DNA of 64,000 nt from Nocardia bhagyanarayanae (GTDB lineage: Bacteria; Actinomycetota; Actinomycetes; Mycobacteriales; Mycobacteriaceae). The stretch's first letter is position 1, and each line of letters starts with the position of its first letter. The stretch covers positions 5,828,001 through 5,892,000 of the forward strand of contig NZ_VFPG01000001.1 in assembly GCF_006716565.1 (NCBI RefSeq), in the 5' to 3' direction. The notes below the pieces were generated by a model, which made no database searches, was not told the origin of the DNA, and worked only from the letters and a program-made list of their open reading frames with translations. The translations under genes were made by a program, and so were the position numbers. Below, piece after piece: positions 1 through 7,856 of this stretch.

Positions 1-308
1 AAGAGGTTTATCCACCGCGCCAGGGCGGCGTGCGGCGTTTTGCTGTCGGCCAGCAGGGCCGGACCGGCCTCCGCGCATGCCTCGACCTGATGCTGGTAGA
101 CGGCGACGATGAGATCGGCGCGCGTAGGGAAATGGCGATAGATCGTGCCGACGCCGACACCCGCGCGTGCGGCGATGTCGCGTACGGGGGCGTCGACGCC
201 GGACGAGACGAAAGCCGCCGCGGCCGCGTCCAACAGTGTCTTTTCGTTACGCCGGGCGTCGGCCCGCTTCCGCGGGGCCGACGATCCCGATCCGCCGGTT
301 TCGGCCAT
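1..308 (-). CDS. TetR-family repressor, N-terminal part (cut by window edge)
   Basis: First 102 residues of a TetR/AcrR-type repressor; the ligand-binding domain lies outside the window. The DNA-binding helix-turn-helix is plain at about residues 37-56 (DIAARAGVGVGTIYRHF). The ATG at 308 is preceded by a GGAGG about ten bases upstream. It is transcribed away from the aldo/keto reductase at 454, and the 145-bp gap carries two matching dyads (342-356 and 369-383). Autorepression and repression of the reductase are therefore likely. The effector cannot be told from the visible part. Confidence 0.9.
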   Translation of the reverse strand, partial: MAETGGSGSSAPRKRADARRNEKTLLDAAAAAFVSSGVDAPVRDIAARAGVGVGTIYRHFPTRADLIVAVYQHQVEACAEAGPALLADSKTPHAALARWINL

Positions 309-341
309 TACGCGACTACCTCCGTCACTCCGCTTGCCAAG

Positions 342-383
342 CGGAACCATGTTCCGTATGTTGTTCGACGGAACAAGGTTCCG
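342..383. promoter_or_regulatory. Paired TetR-type operators in divergent promoter
   Basis: Two dyads of the same form, CGGAAC-N3-GTTCCG, lie at 342-356 and 369-383, with centres 27 bp apart. They fill the gap between the TetR gene starting at 308 and the reductase starting at 454. The arms are perfect in both copies. Size, symmetry and position fit a TetR dimer site bound in tandem; the regulator assignment is inferred from proximity. Confidence 0.7.
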
Positions 384-453
384 TTTGTTCAGGATGCCAG
401 CACCGGCGATCCGAAGCCAACCCCCTCGCTCAACCTCTTGTGGAGGACACCTC

Positions 454-1473
454 ATGCAGTACCGCACCTTGGGCCGCACCGGCGTGCAGGTCCGCACCCT
501 CGTGCTCGGCGCGATGAATTTCGGCAGTTTGGGACGCACTACTCAGGACGAGGCCACCGCCATGGTCGACGCGGCCGTGGACGCGGGGATCAATCTGATA
601 GACACCGCCGACTGGTACAGCCAGGGAGAATCGGAGGAGATGGTCGGCAAGGCCATCGCGGGCCGCCGCGACGACCTCGTACTGGCCACGAAGGCGGCCA
701 TGCCGATGAGCGACGAGCGCAACCACCGGGGCGGTTCGCGCCGCTGGTTGGTCACCGCCTTGGACAACAGCCTGCGCCGTCTCGGCGTCGACCATGTCGA
801 TCTCTACCAGATCCACCGCTGGGACCCGAGCACCAGCGACGAGGAGACGCTGTCGGCGTTGACCGATCTACAGCGCGCGGGCAAGATTCGCTACTTCGGC
901 TCCTCGACGTTCCCCGCGTACCGCATCGTGCAAGGACAGTGGGCGGCAAGAGAGAACCACCTGAGCCGTTACGTCACCGAGCAACCCTGCTACTCGATCC
1001 TGCAGCGCGGCATCGAGACTCACGTCCTACCCGTGACCGAGCAGTACGGGCTCGGCGTGCTGGCATGGAGCCCGCTGGCCTCGGGCTGGTTGTCGGGCGC
1101 GATTCGCGAGGACCGCCAAATCACCACGCACCGTTCATCGTTCATGCCGCAACGCTTCGACACGAGCATCCCGTCCAACCGGGCCAAAATGGCGGCCGTC
1201 GAACAGCTGGCCGAACTCGCCGACGCGTCCGGTCTGACGATGATCCAGCTCGCGCTCGGTTTCGTCACCGCACACCGCGCAGTGACCAGCGCGATCATCG
1301 GCCCCCGCACCATGGACCACCTGCGTTCGCAGCTCGCCGCCGCCGACACCGTGCTCTCCAGCGATGTGCTCGACGCGATCGACGCGATCGTCGCTCCCGG
1401 TGCCGACCTCGCTCCGGACGAGAAGCACGACACGCCCCCCGCCCTGCTCGACGCCACCCAGCGGCGTCGCTGA
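454..1473 (+). CDS. Aldo/keto reductase
   Basis: A 339-residue soluble oxidoreductase of the aldo/keto reductase superfamily, expected to reduce aldehydes or ketones with NADPH. The TIM-barrel start (YRTLGRTGVQVRTLVLGAMNFG) and the catalytic tetrad are visible: Asp in LIDTADWYSQG, Tyr three residues on, Lys in LATKAAM and His in LYQIHRWD. The late motif SAIIGPRTMDHL is the usual cofactor-binding segment. ATG 454 is chosen because GGAGG sits seven bases upstream; an in-frame extension further upstream would run through the operators. It resembles the YajO/voltage-gated-channel-beta-like branch. The substrate is unknown. Confidence 0.9.
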   Translation: MQYRTLGRTGVQVRTLVLGAMNFGSLGRTTQDEATAMVDAAVDAGINLIDTADWYSQGESEEMVGKAIAGRRDDLVLATKAAMPMSDERNHRGGSRRWLVTALDNSLRRLGVDHVDLYQIHRWDPSTSDEETLSALTDLQRAGKIRYFGSSTFPAYRIVQGQWAARENHLSRYVTEQPCYSILQRGIETHVLPVTEQYGLGVLAWSPLASGWLSGAIREDRQITTHRSSFMPQRFDTSIPSNRAKMAAVEQLAELADASGLTMIQLALGFVTAHRAVTSAIIGPRTMDHLRSQLAAADTVLSSDVLDAIDAIVAPGADLAPDEKHDTPPALLDATQRRR

Positions 1474-1554
1474 TCGCCGGTCACAACCGAAAGAACTCGG
1501 GTCCCCTTGGGCCCGCTGCCATTGCGGCGGAGCGGGATTTGCAACGATGGTGGT

Positions 1555-2205
1555 GTGCCGCAATCCGGGAATACCAGGGCCGGTAAAGAAACACCGGCAT
1601 TGACGCCGCGGGGAGAACGAACTCGCACCAAATTGATCGAGGCCGCCGAGCTCGTCTTCGCGCGGCTGGGATACCTGGAGACCCGGGTCGCCGACATCGT
1701 CGCCGAGGCGGGGGTCGCACACGGGACCTTCTACGTCTACTTCGACTCCAAGGAAGCGATCTTCCACGCGGTGGTGCTGAATCTCATCACCGACATGCGC
1801 GCAAAGGTGCGCTCGCGGCTCGGCGCCCAGCCCCGGACCGCCGTCGAGGCGATCGAATCGGCGGTGCGGGCGTACGTCCTCGCCTTCCGCGACCACCAAC
1901 GGATGATGCTCATGTGGGCTGAAGTCGCCGGCCTCAACCCCGACATCGAGCAGCTTCGTCAAGCCGAGATCGATCTGTTCATCGACCGGGCCGAGAAGAT
2001 GATCCTCCGGTTACAGGACAACCGCCTCGCCGCCCTCGATATCGACGCCAACTATGCGGCGACGGCGTTGTGCGGCATGGTGCGTGAATTCTGTTATCAG
2101 TGGGCCAAGGCCGATGTCGACATCGATGCCGACGCGGCCGCCGCCACCCTGTCCACGTTGTGGGTGCGCGGCATCGGTGTCGTCCACCGTGCGCCGCCGG
2201 TGTGA
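1555..2205 (+). CDS. TetR-family transcriptional regulator
   Basis: A regulator of about 216 residues with an N-terminal TetR helix-turn-helix (RVADIVAEAGVAHGTFYVYF, about residues 42-61) and a helical ligand domain. GTG 1555 gives the usual short N-terminal arm; TTG 1507 and a later TTG are less likely. It follows the aldo/keto reductase by about 80 bp on the same strand and may be co-transcribed. It faces the secreted-protein gene at 2320, with a strong terminator hairpin between. I see no obvious operator in front of it. The regulated genes are unknown. Confidence 0.85.
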   Translation: MPQSGNTRAGKETPALTPRGERTRTKLIEAAELVFARLGYLETRVADIVAEAGVAHGTFYVYFDSKEAIFHAVVLNLITDMRAKVRSRLGAQPRTAVEAIESAVRAYVLAFRDHQRMMLMWAEVAGLNPDIEQLRQAEIDLFIDRAEKMILRLQDNRLAALDIDANYAATALCGMVREFCYQWAKADVDIDADAAAATLSTLWVRGIGVVHRAPPV

Positions 2206-2262
2206 TCGCGGTAGGCCCACCGCGTCGATTCCCGCAATGATCGTTGCCCGGCTCAGCGCCAG

Positions 2263-2295
2263 GAGTGGCCCACGGTCGCCGACCGTGGGCCACTC
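2263..2295. terminator. Bidirectional terminator hairpin
   Basis: Perfect 14-bp inverted repeat (2263-2276 and 2282-2295) with a 5-base loop, between the convergent TetR gene ending at 2205 and the secreted-protein gene ending at 2320. No T tract follows, as is usual in high-GC actinomycetes. Confidence 0.8.
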
Positions 2296-2319
2296 GTAAA
2301 CGCCGGTGCGGGCCGAACG

Positions 2320-3015
2320 CTACTTCACCGGGAACGGCTCGTTGATTGTGGTGAAGTACTGGATTACCGCCGCTGTCGCGACCGGGGCGCCGACGAAAAG
2401 GGCGCCGGCGAGGGCGCCGACAGGTGCCAGCGCACCTGCGCCGATGAGGCAGCCCGCGACCGGACCCGCGCCGAACATCATCGCGACCGGGCTCGTCGCC
2501 GCGGCCAAGGTGACTCCGCCCACGAGGCAGCCGATCACTCCCGCGCTGACCGCTCCGACCAAACCACCCACCACGCCTGCGACCGTGATCGTGGCTGCCA
2601 TTCGGGAGAATGCAGCGACCTCACGCTCGTACTGCGTCTTCCACGGGGCCTGGTCCTGGAACGGCAGTGCCACGGGTTTGTTCTCGGCGCGAGCGGGGTC
2701 GAGGGACGGCGTCAGGCGGGCGGTGCGCCCGTCGATCTGCACGTCGATGGGAAAGGCGACGTTGTTGACGTTGAATTCGAGTGGTACGCCTGCGAGTGCC
2801 GTGCCGTCGTTGGCTCGGATCTGGAACCTGCCCTTGTCGACGATCAGCTGGCCGGCGTCGACGGTGATCACCGCCGTGCTTCCGTCCTGGTAGGCGGTGT
2901 AGTTGACGTCGGGTGTGATGTCCACGCTCATGGGCTCGGCGTGGACAGTGCCAGCACACACCGTGAGGGCGGCGACGCCGATCGCGGCGGACGTGAGGGA
3001 CTTGCGAACTTTCAT
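2320..3015 (-). CDS. Secreted/membrane hypothetical protein with Gly/Ala-rich tail
   Basis: A 231-residue exported protein of a type common in Nocardia; I do not know its function. Residues 1-26 are a signal peptide (basic start, hydrophobic core, cleavage near TVHA-EP). Residues 27-115 are a beta-rich polar part with a string of Val/Asp/Thr. Residues 140-215 are long Gly/Ala/Val hydrophobic stretches that could form two or three membrane-inserting hairpins with small-residue packing. Two cysteines lie in the hydrophobic part. It stands alone, ending at a shared terminator and starting opposite a non-coding gap. The expected location is the cell envelope. Confidence 0.75.
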   Translation of the reverse strand: MKVRKSLTSAAIGVAALTVCAGTVHAEPMSVDITPDVNYTAYQDGSTAVITVDAGQLIVDKGRFQIRANDGTALAGVPLEFNVNNVAFPIDVQIDGRTARLTPSLDPARAENKPVALPFQDQAPWKTQYEREVAAFSRMAATITVAGVVGGLVGAVSAGVIGCLVGGVTLAAATSPVAMMFGAGPVAGCLIGAGALAPVGALAGALFVGAPVATAAVIQYFTTINEPFPVK

Positions 3016-3122
3016 GGATCTACTTTCGATTCTTTTTCAATGTTGACATCAGTTCTAATTCAACCGACCTGCGCGACTCCCGCCTCTTCGAAGTCCGATA
3101 ACCGCCCCGCGGCCGAACTGGT

Positions 3123-4511
3123 TCAGGCGTAGAGCTGTTCGCCGGGAACGGCGTCAGGATCCGCCCGCACCTCCGCGGGATTGGTTTCCCGCAGCACCCA
3201 CGCGCTGAAGACGGTGACCAAGCCCATCAGCGCCAAATACACTGCTACGAGCGTGGTTCCACCCGTATTGGCGATCAGTGCCGTCATGATGAACGGCGTG
3301 CCGCCGCTGACGGTGATCGCGGCCAGTTGATAGGCCAGGGACGCGCCCGAGTAGCGCAGCCGAGGTTCGAACAGCTCGCCCAGGAAGGCCGCCAGCGGAC
3401 CGTACGTCAACGACTGGAAGATCGTGCCGACGGCGACAGCGACGAAGAACATCGGCAGTTTCCCCGTGTCGATCAGCAAGAAGTACGGAAAAGCCCAGGC
3501 CGCGAGACCGATTCCGCCGACGAGGATGAGCGGCCTGCGCCCGACCCGGTCGGATCGATGGCCCGACCAGAGGATCACCGCGCAGCCGAACAGGGAGGCG
3601 ACCAGCGAGACGGTCAGGATGTCGTTGCGCTTCATGCCGAGTTCGTGTGTGCCGTAGCTGAGTACACCGGCGATGCTGATGTAGAAGGCGGTGTTGGTGG
3701 CGGCGAGCAGTCCGCAGCCGAGCAAGATCTTGCGCCAGTGCAACCGGATCGCCTCCGACAGCGGGGCCTGGGCGACCCGGGTGGGGCGCGTTTCGGCCAC
3801 TTCCTGTTGCAGTTCACGGAACTCCGGGGAGTCCTCGACCTTGGTCTGGATGTAGAGCACGACCGGGAACAGCAGTGCGCTGCACCAGAACGGCACCCGC
3901 CAGCCCCAGCTCAGGAACGCTTCCGGGGAGAGGGCCGAGGTCGCTACCAGGAATACGAGATTGCCGAGGACTACGCCGAGTGGCACACCCATCTGCCCGA
4001 AAGTCCCGGCGAATCCTCGCCTTTTCGGACTCGCGGATTCGGTGAGCAGCAACACGATTCCGCCCCACTGGCCACCGCAGGCGATGCCCTGCACGAATCG
4101 CAGTGTGACCAGCAGGATCGGCGCGACGACCCCGATCGCGTTCGTGCTCGGCAGGCAGCCGATGAGGAAGGTCGCCAGACCCATGCCGAGCAAGCAGGTG
4201 ACGACGGCGGGCTTTCGCCCGTACTTGTCGCCGAAATGCCCGGCCAGCACGCCGCCGAGCGGACGGGCGACGAAACCCGCCCAGAACGTGCTGAACGACA
4301 GCAGCGTGCCCATCAGCGCGGAGCTGTCCGGGAAGAACACATGCGGGAATACCAGTGCGGCAGCAGTGCCGTAGAGGAAGAAGTCGTACCACTCGATGGA
4401 GCTGCCGATCAGACCGGCGGCGAGGAGTTTGCGATGGGCTCGCCGGCGTTCCATGGCCGGCGCGAGGGGGATTTCGCCGGGGCCGGCGGGTTCCAATGGT
4501 GGTGCAGTCAT
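3123..4511 (-). CDS. MFS transporter, metabolite:H+ symporter (MHS) family
   Basis: A 462-residue permease with 12 predicted membrane helices. The MHS signature is clear: SSIEWYDFFLYGTAAALVF in helix 1, the loop-2 motif GHFGDKYGRKPAVVTC, and RFVQGIACGGQWGG in helix 4. Family members (ShiA, ProP, KgtP types) import carboxylates, shikimate or betaines with protons. This one is closest in pattern to the shikimate/sugar-acid-like group, but the substrate cannot be read from sequence. The start ATG has AGGAG seven bases upstream. It is monocistronic; the AraC-type remnant upstream may once have been its regulator. Confidence 0.9.
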   Translation of the reverse strand: MTAPPLEPAGPGEIPLAPAMERRRAHRKLLAAGLIGSSIEWYDFFLYGTAAALVFPHVFFPDSSALMGTLLSFSTFWAGFVARPLGGVLAGHFGDKYGRKPAVVTCLLGMGLATFLIGCLPSTNAIGVVAPILLVTLRFVQGIACGGQWGGIVLLLTESASPKRRGFAGTFGQMGVPLGVVLGNLVFLVATSALSPEAFLSWGWRVPFWCSALLFPVVLYIQTKVEDSPEFRELQQEVAETRPTRVAQAPLSEAIRLHWRKILLGCGLLAATNTAFYISIAGVLSYGTHELGMKRNDILTVSLVASLFGCAVILWSGHRSDRVGRRPLILVGGIGLAAWAFPYFLLIDTGKLPMFFVAVAVGTIFQSLTYGPLAAFLGELFEPRLRYSGASLAYQLAAITVSGGTPFIMTALIANTGGTTLVAVYLALMGLVTVFSAWVLRETNPAEVRADPDAVPGEQLYA

Positions 4512-4946
4512 GCGCGTACTCCTGGTCGGATGGGGCCATTGATCGGATCGGAGGGAATAGAACTTGACGCCAAGTTCAGATTGGTGGGAACAGTTTGGAG
4601 TAGCGATGGAGTAATGTCAATCACACTTTTACGAAGTGACGCATCCTCCGTTTTCGAGCGCCGAGGCACCCGCCGAGACCGAAACCAGATACATATGACC
4701 AGTTCAGAGGCTTGAATGACACGGTGACGTGACGCATTGCGGTATCGACCAGTCCACTCGGGCCCCCGGCCCCTCGGGTCGGCCGATCGGGTCCGGCTGC
4801 CGTGCGAGTTGACGCTATGAAGTGGACTCGATATCAAGTCCACCGGGGGCGAGAGCGTTCCAACCCGACTTCGGGGCGGGCAAGTCGCGCTCCGCGCGTG
4901 CCACGGCGGTTCAGCCGACTGCTGTACGCGGCGGACAGACCTCGAA
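4512..4946. other. Non-coding gap with one dyad
   Basis: No supportable gene here. The part next to 4511 must hold the promoter of the MHS transporter. At 4822-4843 there is an inverted repeat GTGGACT-N8-AGTCCAC that could be an operator or the terminator of the decayed regulator at 4947-5190. The open frames on both strands have no recognisable protein. Confidence 0.5.
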
Positions 4947-5190
4947 TCATTTGGTACCCGCCGGCCAAGCGGTCGGCGACTGGCCGATCTTCTGGCTGAC
5001 CATGCGGGAGAGGGCCGCGAAGGAGCTGCGTGACATGGCGGCGTGGCGCGCCATATCCTCCAGAGTCCAACTGGCACCGAGTGATTCGTGCACGGCGATC
5101 AGGGCGCTGGCAAGTTGCGGGTCGGCGATCCCGGTGAGCAGGCCGGGTGGCATCGCGACACGACTCCGAATTGTCGAGCTGCCACCACCC
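4947..5190 (-). pseudogene. AraC-family regulator remnant
   Basis: About 75 codons match the middle of an AraC-type regulator: the linker (MPPGLLTGIADPQLASALIA), then the first helix-turn-helix of the C-terminal domain (WTLEDMARHAAMSRSSFAAL) and a damaged GQSPTA motif. The frame stops at 4947 where the second helix-turn-helix should follow. Upstream of about 5190 the cupin-like N-terminal domain is missing. A duplication or insertion (SRMVSQKIGQSP) has also disturbed the RMVGQSP motif. It is a decayed gene on the same strand as the neighbouring transporter and FAD-Rieske protein. Confidence 0.7.
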
Positions 5191-5256
5191 GCGCGACGGC
5201 GCGGTGTCAATCTCTTTGGCGCGCAGCCCCTTACGGGATCGAGTGACTGGACTGGC

Positions 5257-6786
5257 TCACGGACGCTCGTCACGCTGGTCGGGTAGGCGGCGAGGTTCGA
5301 GTGGGCGGGTGGCCGGTCCGTGGATGACCGCGCCGTCGGTGCTGAAGCGGGAACCGTGGCAGGGGCATTCCCAGGCGCGTTCGGCGTCGTTGAACGCGAC
5401 GAGGCAACCGAGGTGTGTGCAGGTCGCCGAGACCGCGTGCAGCGTTTCGGTGTCGTCACGGAACACCGCGCACCGCTGCCCGGCCACACGCACGACCGCA
5501 CCGGCGCCGGGGGCGATGTCGGCAATGGAGTCGACGTGCGAGCTGCGCAGCCGGTCGCCGATGAAGTGTTTGGCGACCTTGGACTGGGCTTTGAGCAAGG
5601 GACCGGCCTCGGCCACCGGGTGCAGCCGCCGCGGGTCGTACAGATCGGTCCACGGTAGCGGATCGCCGGTGATCGAGCCGGTCAGCAGCCGGGCGGCCAG
5701 CACGCCGTTGCTCATCCCCCACCCGTTGAATCCGGTGGCCACATAGACACTGTCGGCGCCGGCGTGCATCACCCCGATATAGGGCATCTTGTCGGTCGTC
5801 GAATTGTCTTGCGCTGCCCAGCGATAGCGGAGCTGGGCGGCGGGAAACCGTTCGAGGGTCCAGTCCGTCAGCGTCTCGTAGCGTCCGGTCACCTCACCGG
5901 CCCCGGGTGTGAACATCTCGCCGGTGACGATCAGCAACCGCTGCCCGTCGGTGTAGGGGGCGGTGCGCACCGAGCGCGTGTTGGCTTCCGGAGTGATGTA
6001 GGTGCCGTGCGGATCCTGCGCTGCCGGGATCGCCGCGGCGACGACGAGATGGCGCTGTGGGACCAGACGCGCGAACAGCAACGCCCGGTCGAACACCGGA
6101 TAGTGCGTCGCTACCACCACCGAATCGGCGCGGACGCGGGCACCGGACTCGGTCGTCAGCGTGTGGGGTGGGCCCTCGTCCAGGTCGACGACGCGGGTGC
6201 GTTCATAGATGACGCCGGTGCGCGCGGTGATCGCGTCGGCCAGCCCCAGCAGGTAGCGGCGCGGATGAAACTGCGCTTGGTCCTCCACCCGAACGGCCGC
6301 CGCGACCGGGAACGGCAGCTCGGTCTCGGTCACCAACGACGCCCGCAATCCCGCCTCGGAGGCGGCCGCGGCCTCGTCGCGAACCTGGCCGACCATGTCC
6401 TCGCTGTGGACATAGGTGTAGGCGGGGCACCGCTCGAATTGGCACTCGATACCCAACGTGGTGGCGGTCCGTGCGACGTGATCGACGGCGTCCTGCTGCG
6501 ACGCGGCATACAGCCGCGCCGCCTCCGCGCCGAACTCGCTGTAGACCAACGTATGCAGGGCCGTCAGCTTCGCGGTGGTGTAACCGGTGACCCCGGCGGC
6601 GATGCGGTCGGCCTCGAGCACCGCCACCGAACGACCGGTCTGCACCAACTCCCACGCCGTGCACAAGCCGGCAATCCCGCCACCGACGACCGCCACATCG
6701 ACGGTCAGATCCTCGACGACCGGCGGATACGAGGTCGCCTCGGTGGAATCCATCCAGAACGATTCATCGATCACCCCAGCGTTCAC
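5257..6786 (-). CDS. FAD-dependent oxidoreductase with C-terminal Rieske [2Fe-2S] domain
   Basis: A 509-residue fusion. Residues about 30-370 form a DadA/GlpD-like FAD-binding amine-oxidase-type domain, with dinucleotide motif VAVVGGGIAGLCTAWEL and the GYTTAKLTALH motif. The last 90 residues are a Rieske domain with both ligand pairs, CTHLGC at about 456-461 and CPCHGS at about 474-479. This architecture is known in bacterial proteins annotated as FAD-dependent oxidoreductase with Rieske 2Fe-2S domain; the substrates are unknown. GTG 6786 is used because the family usually starts with an ESFW-type segment before the FAD motif; ATG 6753 is possible. Expected cytosolic. Confidence 0.9.
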   Translation of the reverse strand: MNAGVIDESFWMDSTEATSYPPVVEDLTVDVAVVGGGIAGLCTAWELVQTGRSVAVLEADRIAAGVTGYTTAKLTALHTLVYSEFGAEAARLYAASQQDAVDHVARTATTLGIECQFERCPAYTYVHSEDMVGQVRDEAAAASEAGLRASLVTETELPFPVAAAVRVEDQAQFHPRRYLLGLADAITARTGVIYERTRVVDLDEGPPHTLTTESGARVRADSVVVATHYPVFDRALLFARLVPQRHLVVAAAIPAAQDPHGTYITPEANTRSVRTAPYTDGQRLLIVTGEMFTPGAGEVTGRYETLTDWTLERFPAAQLRYRWAAQDNSTTDKMPYIGVMHAGADSVYVATGFNGWGMSNGVLAARLLTGSITGDPLPWTDLYDPRRLHPVAEAGPLLKAQSKVAKHFIGDRLRSSHVDSIADIAPGAGAVVRVAGQRCAVFRDDTETLHAVSATCTHLGCLVAFNDAERAWECPCHGSRFSTDGAVIHGPATRPLEPRRLPDQRDERP

Positions 6787-6839
6787 ACCGCCCGCATACC
6801 CTCGGCAACTCCACCCAATCCCGACAACCGCGCGGTCCG

Positions 6840-7325
6840 TCAGGAGCCGATGGGCTCTCCCTCACGACTTCTGTGCAGGCTGTAAGGGACCGCGGCCAGC
6901 ACTGTGACAGGCACGGTCGCACCGGCCGGGGTGCGGTAGGTGCGCTGCTCACCCGTCCGGGCGCCGAGGAGAGCTTCGCCGAGCGGGGACTGCGGGGAAT
7001 AGATCTCGATGTCGCCGTGCTCGGCTGCCCGGCTCGCGAAGAGGAACGTCTCTGTGTCGCCGGTGTCGTCGTAGCGGACGGTGAGCACCATGCCGGGTTC
7101 GGCGACGCCGTCGTCGGGCGGATCCTCACCGACCACGGCGTGGGTGAGCATGTCGAGGATGTGGTTGATGCGGGCTTGGCGGGCGCGTTGTAGCGCGATG
7201 CGGTTCTCGTCGGTGCTGCCGCTGTCGACGGCGTCCCGGTCGAGCAGGGCGCGCAGTTCGTCGAGTTCCGCTTGCAAGCGCTGATGGGCGTCCTGAGAGA
7301 TCCATACGCGTTGCGGGGTGGTCAT
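6840..7325 (-). CDS. GreA/GreB-family elongation factor-like protein
   Basis: A 161-residue protein with an N-terminal helical hairpin (residues 8-70) and a C-terminal Gre domain. The FKBP-like part holds DTETFLFASRAAEHGDIEIY and SPLGEALLGARTGEQRTY, the classic GreA C-terminal motif of the kind SPxGxALLGxxxGD. It should bind the RNA polymerase secondary channel and act on stalled complexes, or be a Gre-like modulator; the acidic tip is not typical, so cleavage activity is uncertain. ATG 7325 has AGGAGA at good spacing, and the longer frame is rejected. It is probably not the housekeeping GreA. Confidence 0.85.
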   Translation of the reverse strand: MTTPQRVWISQDAHQRLQAELDELRALLDRDAVDSGSTDENRIALQRARQARINHILDMLTHAVVGEDPPDDGVAEPGMVLTVRYDDTGDTETFLFASRAAEHGDIEIYSPQSPLGEALLGARTGEQRTYRTPAGATVPVTVLAAVPYSLHRSREGEPIGS

Positions 7326-7482
7326 TTGTTCTCCTACTGGTTGTGCTCGCCGCTTCGTCGGCGTGGAAATGTGGTGAAGTCCGCGAGGATGCGCCGGGCT
7401 TCGACTCGGGCTTCGCCCGCGGTGGTGGTCGTGTTCGATCAGCGGCACCGAAGGGACACGGGAGTCTTCGCCACGAGGATTC

Positions 7483-7519
7483 GTCGTCAGGGGCGGGAAG
7501 TGCCGCCGCCCCTGACGAC
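7483..7519 (-). terminator. Terminator hairpin after the 56-residue gene
   Basis: Perfect 14-bp inverted repeat (7483-7496 and 7506-7519) with a 9-base loop, starting 42 bp beyond the stop of the small gene at 7561-7731. It separates that gene from the GreA-like gene downstream. Confidence 0.7.
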
Positions 7520-7560
7520 TCGGGGAGCCCCGATCGGGGCCGAAGCCGGTCCCGGCGCGG

Positions 7561-7731
7561 TCAGGCCGCCTGGGGCAGTTTCCGGAGCAGGCGTTCAGCT
7601 CGGCGGGCGGTGACGGCGGTGAGCTGCACGCCGCGTTCCCGCAGGAAACCGGGCGTCGACCGCCCTACGATGCCCGCTCCGACAGCGACCGCGGAGCGCG
7701 GCTGGCCGTCGAGTCGTCCGCTGTCGACCAT
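7561..7731 (-). CDS. Small hypothetical protein, 56 residues
   Basis: A short gene with its own control elements: ATG 7731 preceded by GGAGG, two matching dyads upstream (7797-7811 and 7829-7843), and a 14-bp terminator hairpin downstream. The protein is basic and non-membrane, with a glycine-rich AVGAGIVGRSTPGFL segment like the phosphate loop of a Rossmann fold, then an Arg/Leu-rich helix (ARRAERLLRKL). It is too short to be an enzyme. It could be a small regulator or the stub of a decayed gene. I do not recognise it. Confidence 0.5.
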   Translation of the reverse strand: MVDSGRLDGQPRSAVAVGAGIVGRSTPGFLRERGVQLTAVTARRAERLLRKLPQAA

Positions 7732-7796
7732 CGCTACCTCCCTGTCGGCCTGTCACTGATGACTTCCAGCATGGAGTGGGAAGCGGTCGTGGGGTT

Positions 7797-7843
7797 TGTC
7801 GCGTTCGGACAATGACGGTGGTTCGAACTGTCGCGATCCGACA
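7797..7843. promoter_or_regulatory. Two copies of a TGTCG-type operator
   Basis: Near-identical 15-bp dyads fitting TGTCGCGWTCSGACA lie at 7797-7811 and 7829-7843, exactly 32 bp apart (about three helical turns). They sit between the stop of the PucR-type regulator (7857) and the start of the small gene (7731). That position fits control of the small gene, perhaps by the PucR protein. Confidence 0.55.
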
Positions 7844-7856
7844 GTGGGCGGGAGGA

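Noticed and set aside
7326..7480. Leftward segment reading GEARVEARRILADF before the GreA-like gene
   Set aside because: Interrupted by a stop codon and without a start. The GreA-like start at 7325 has its own ribosome site.
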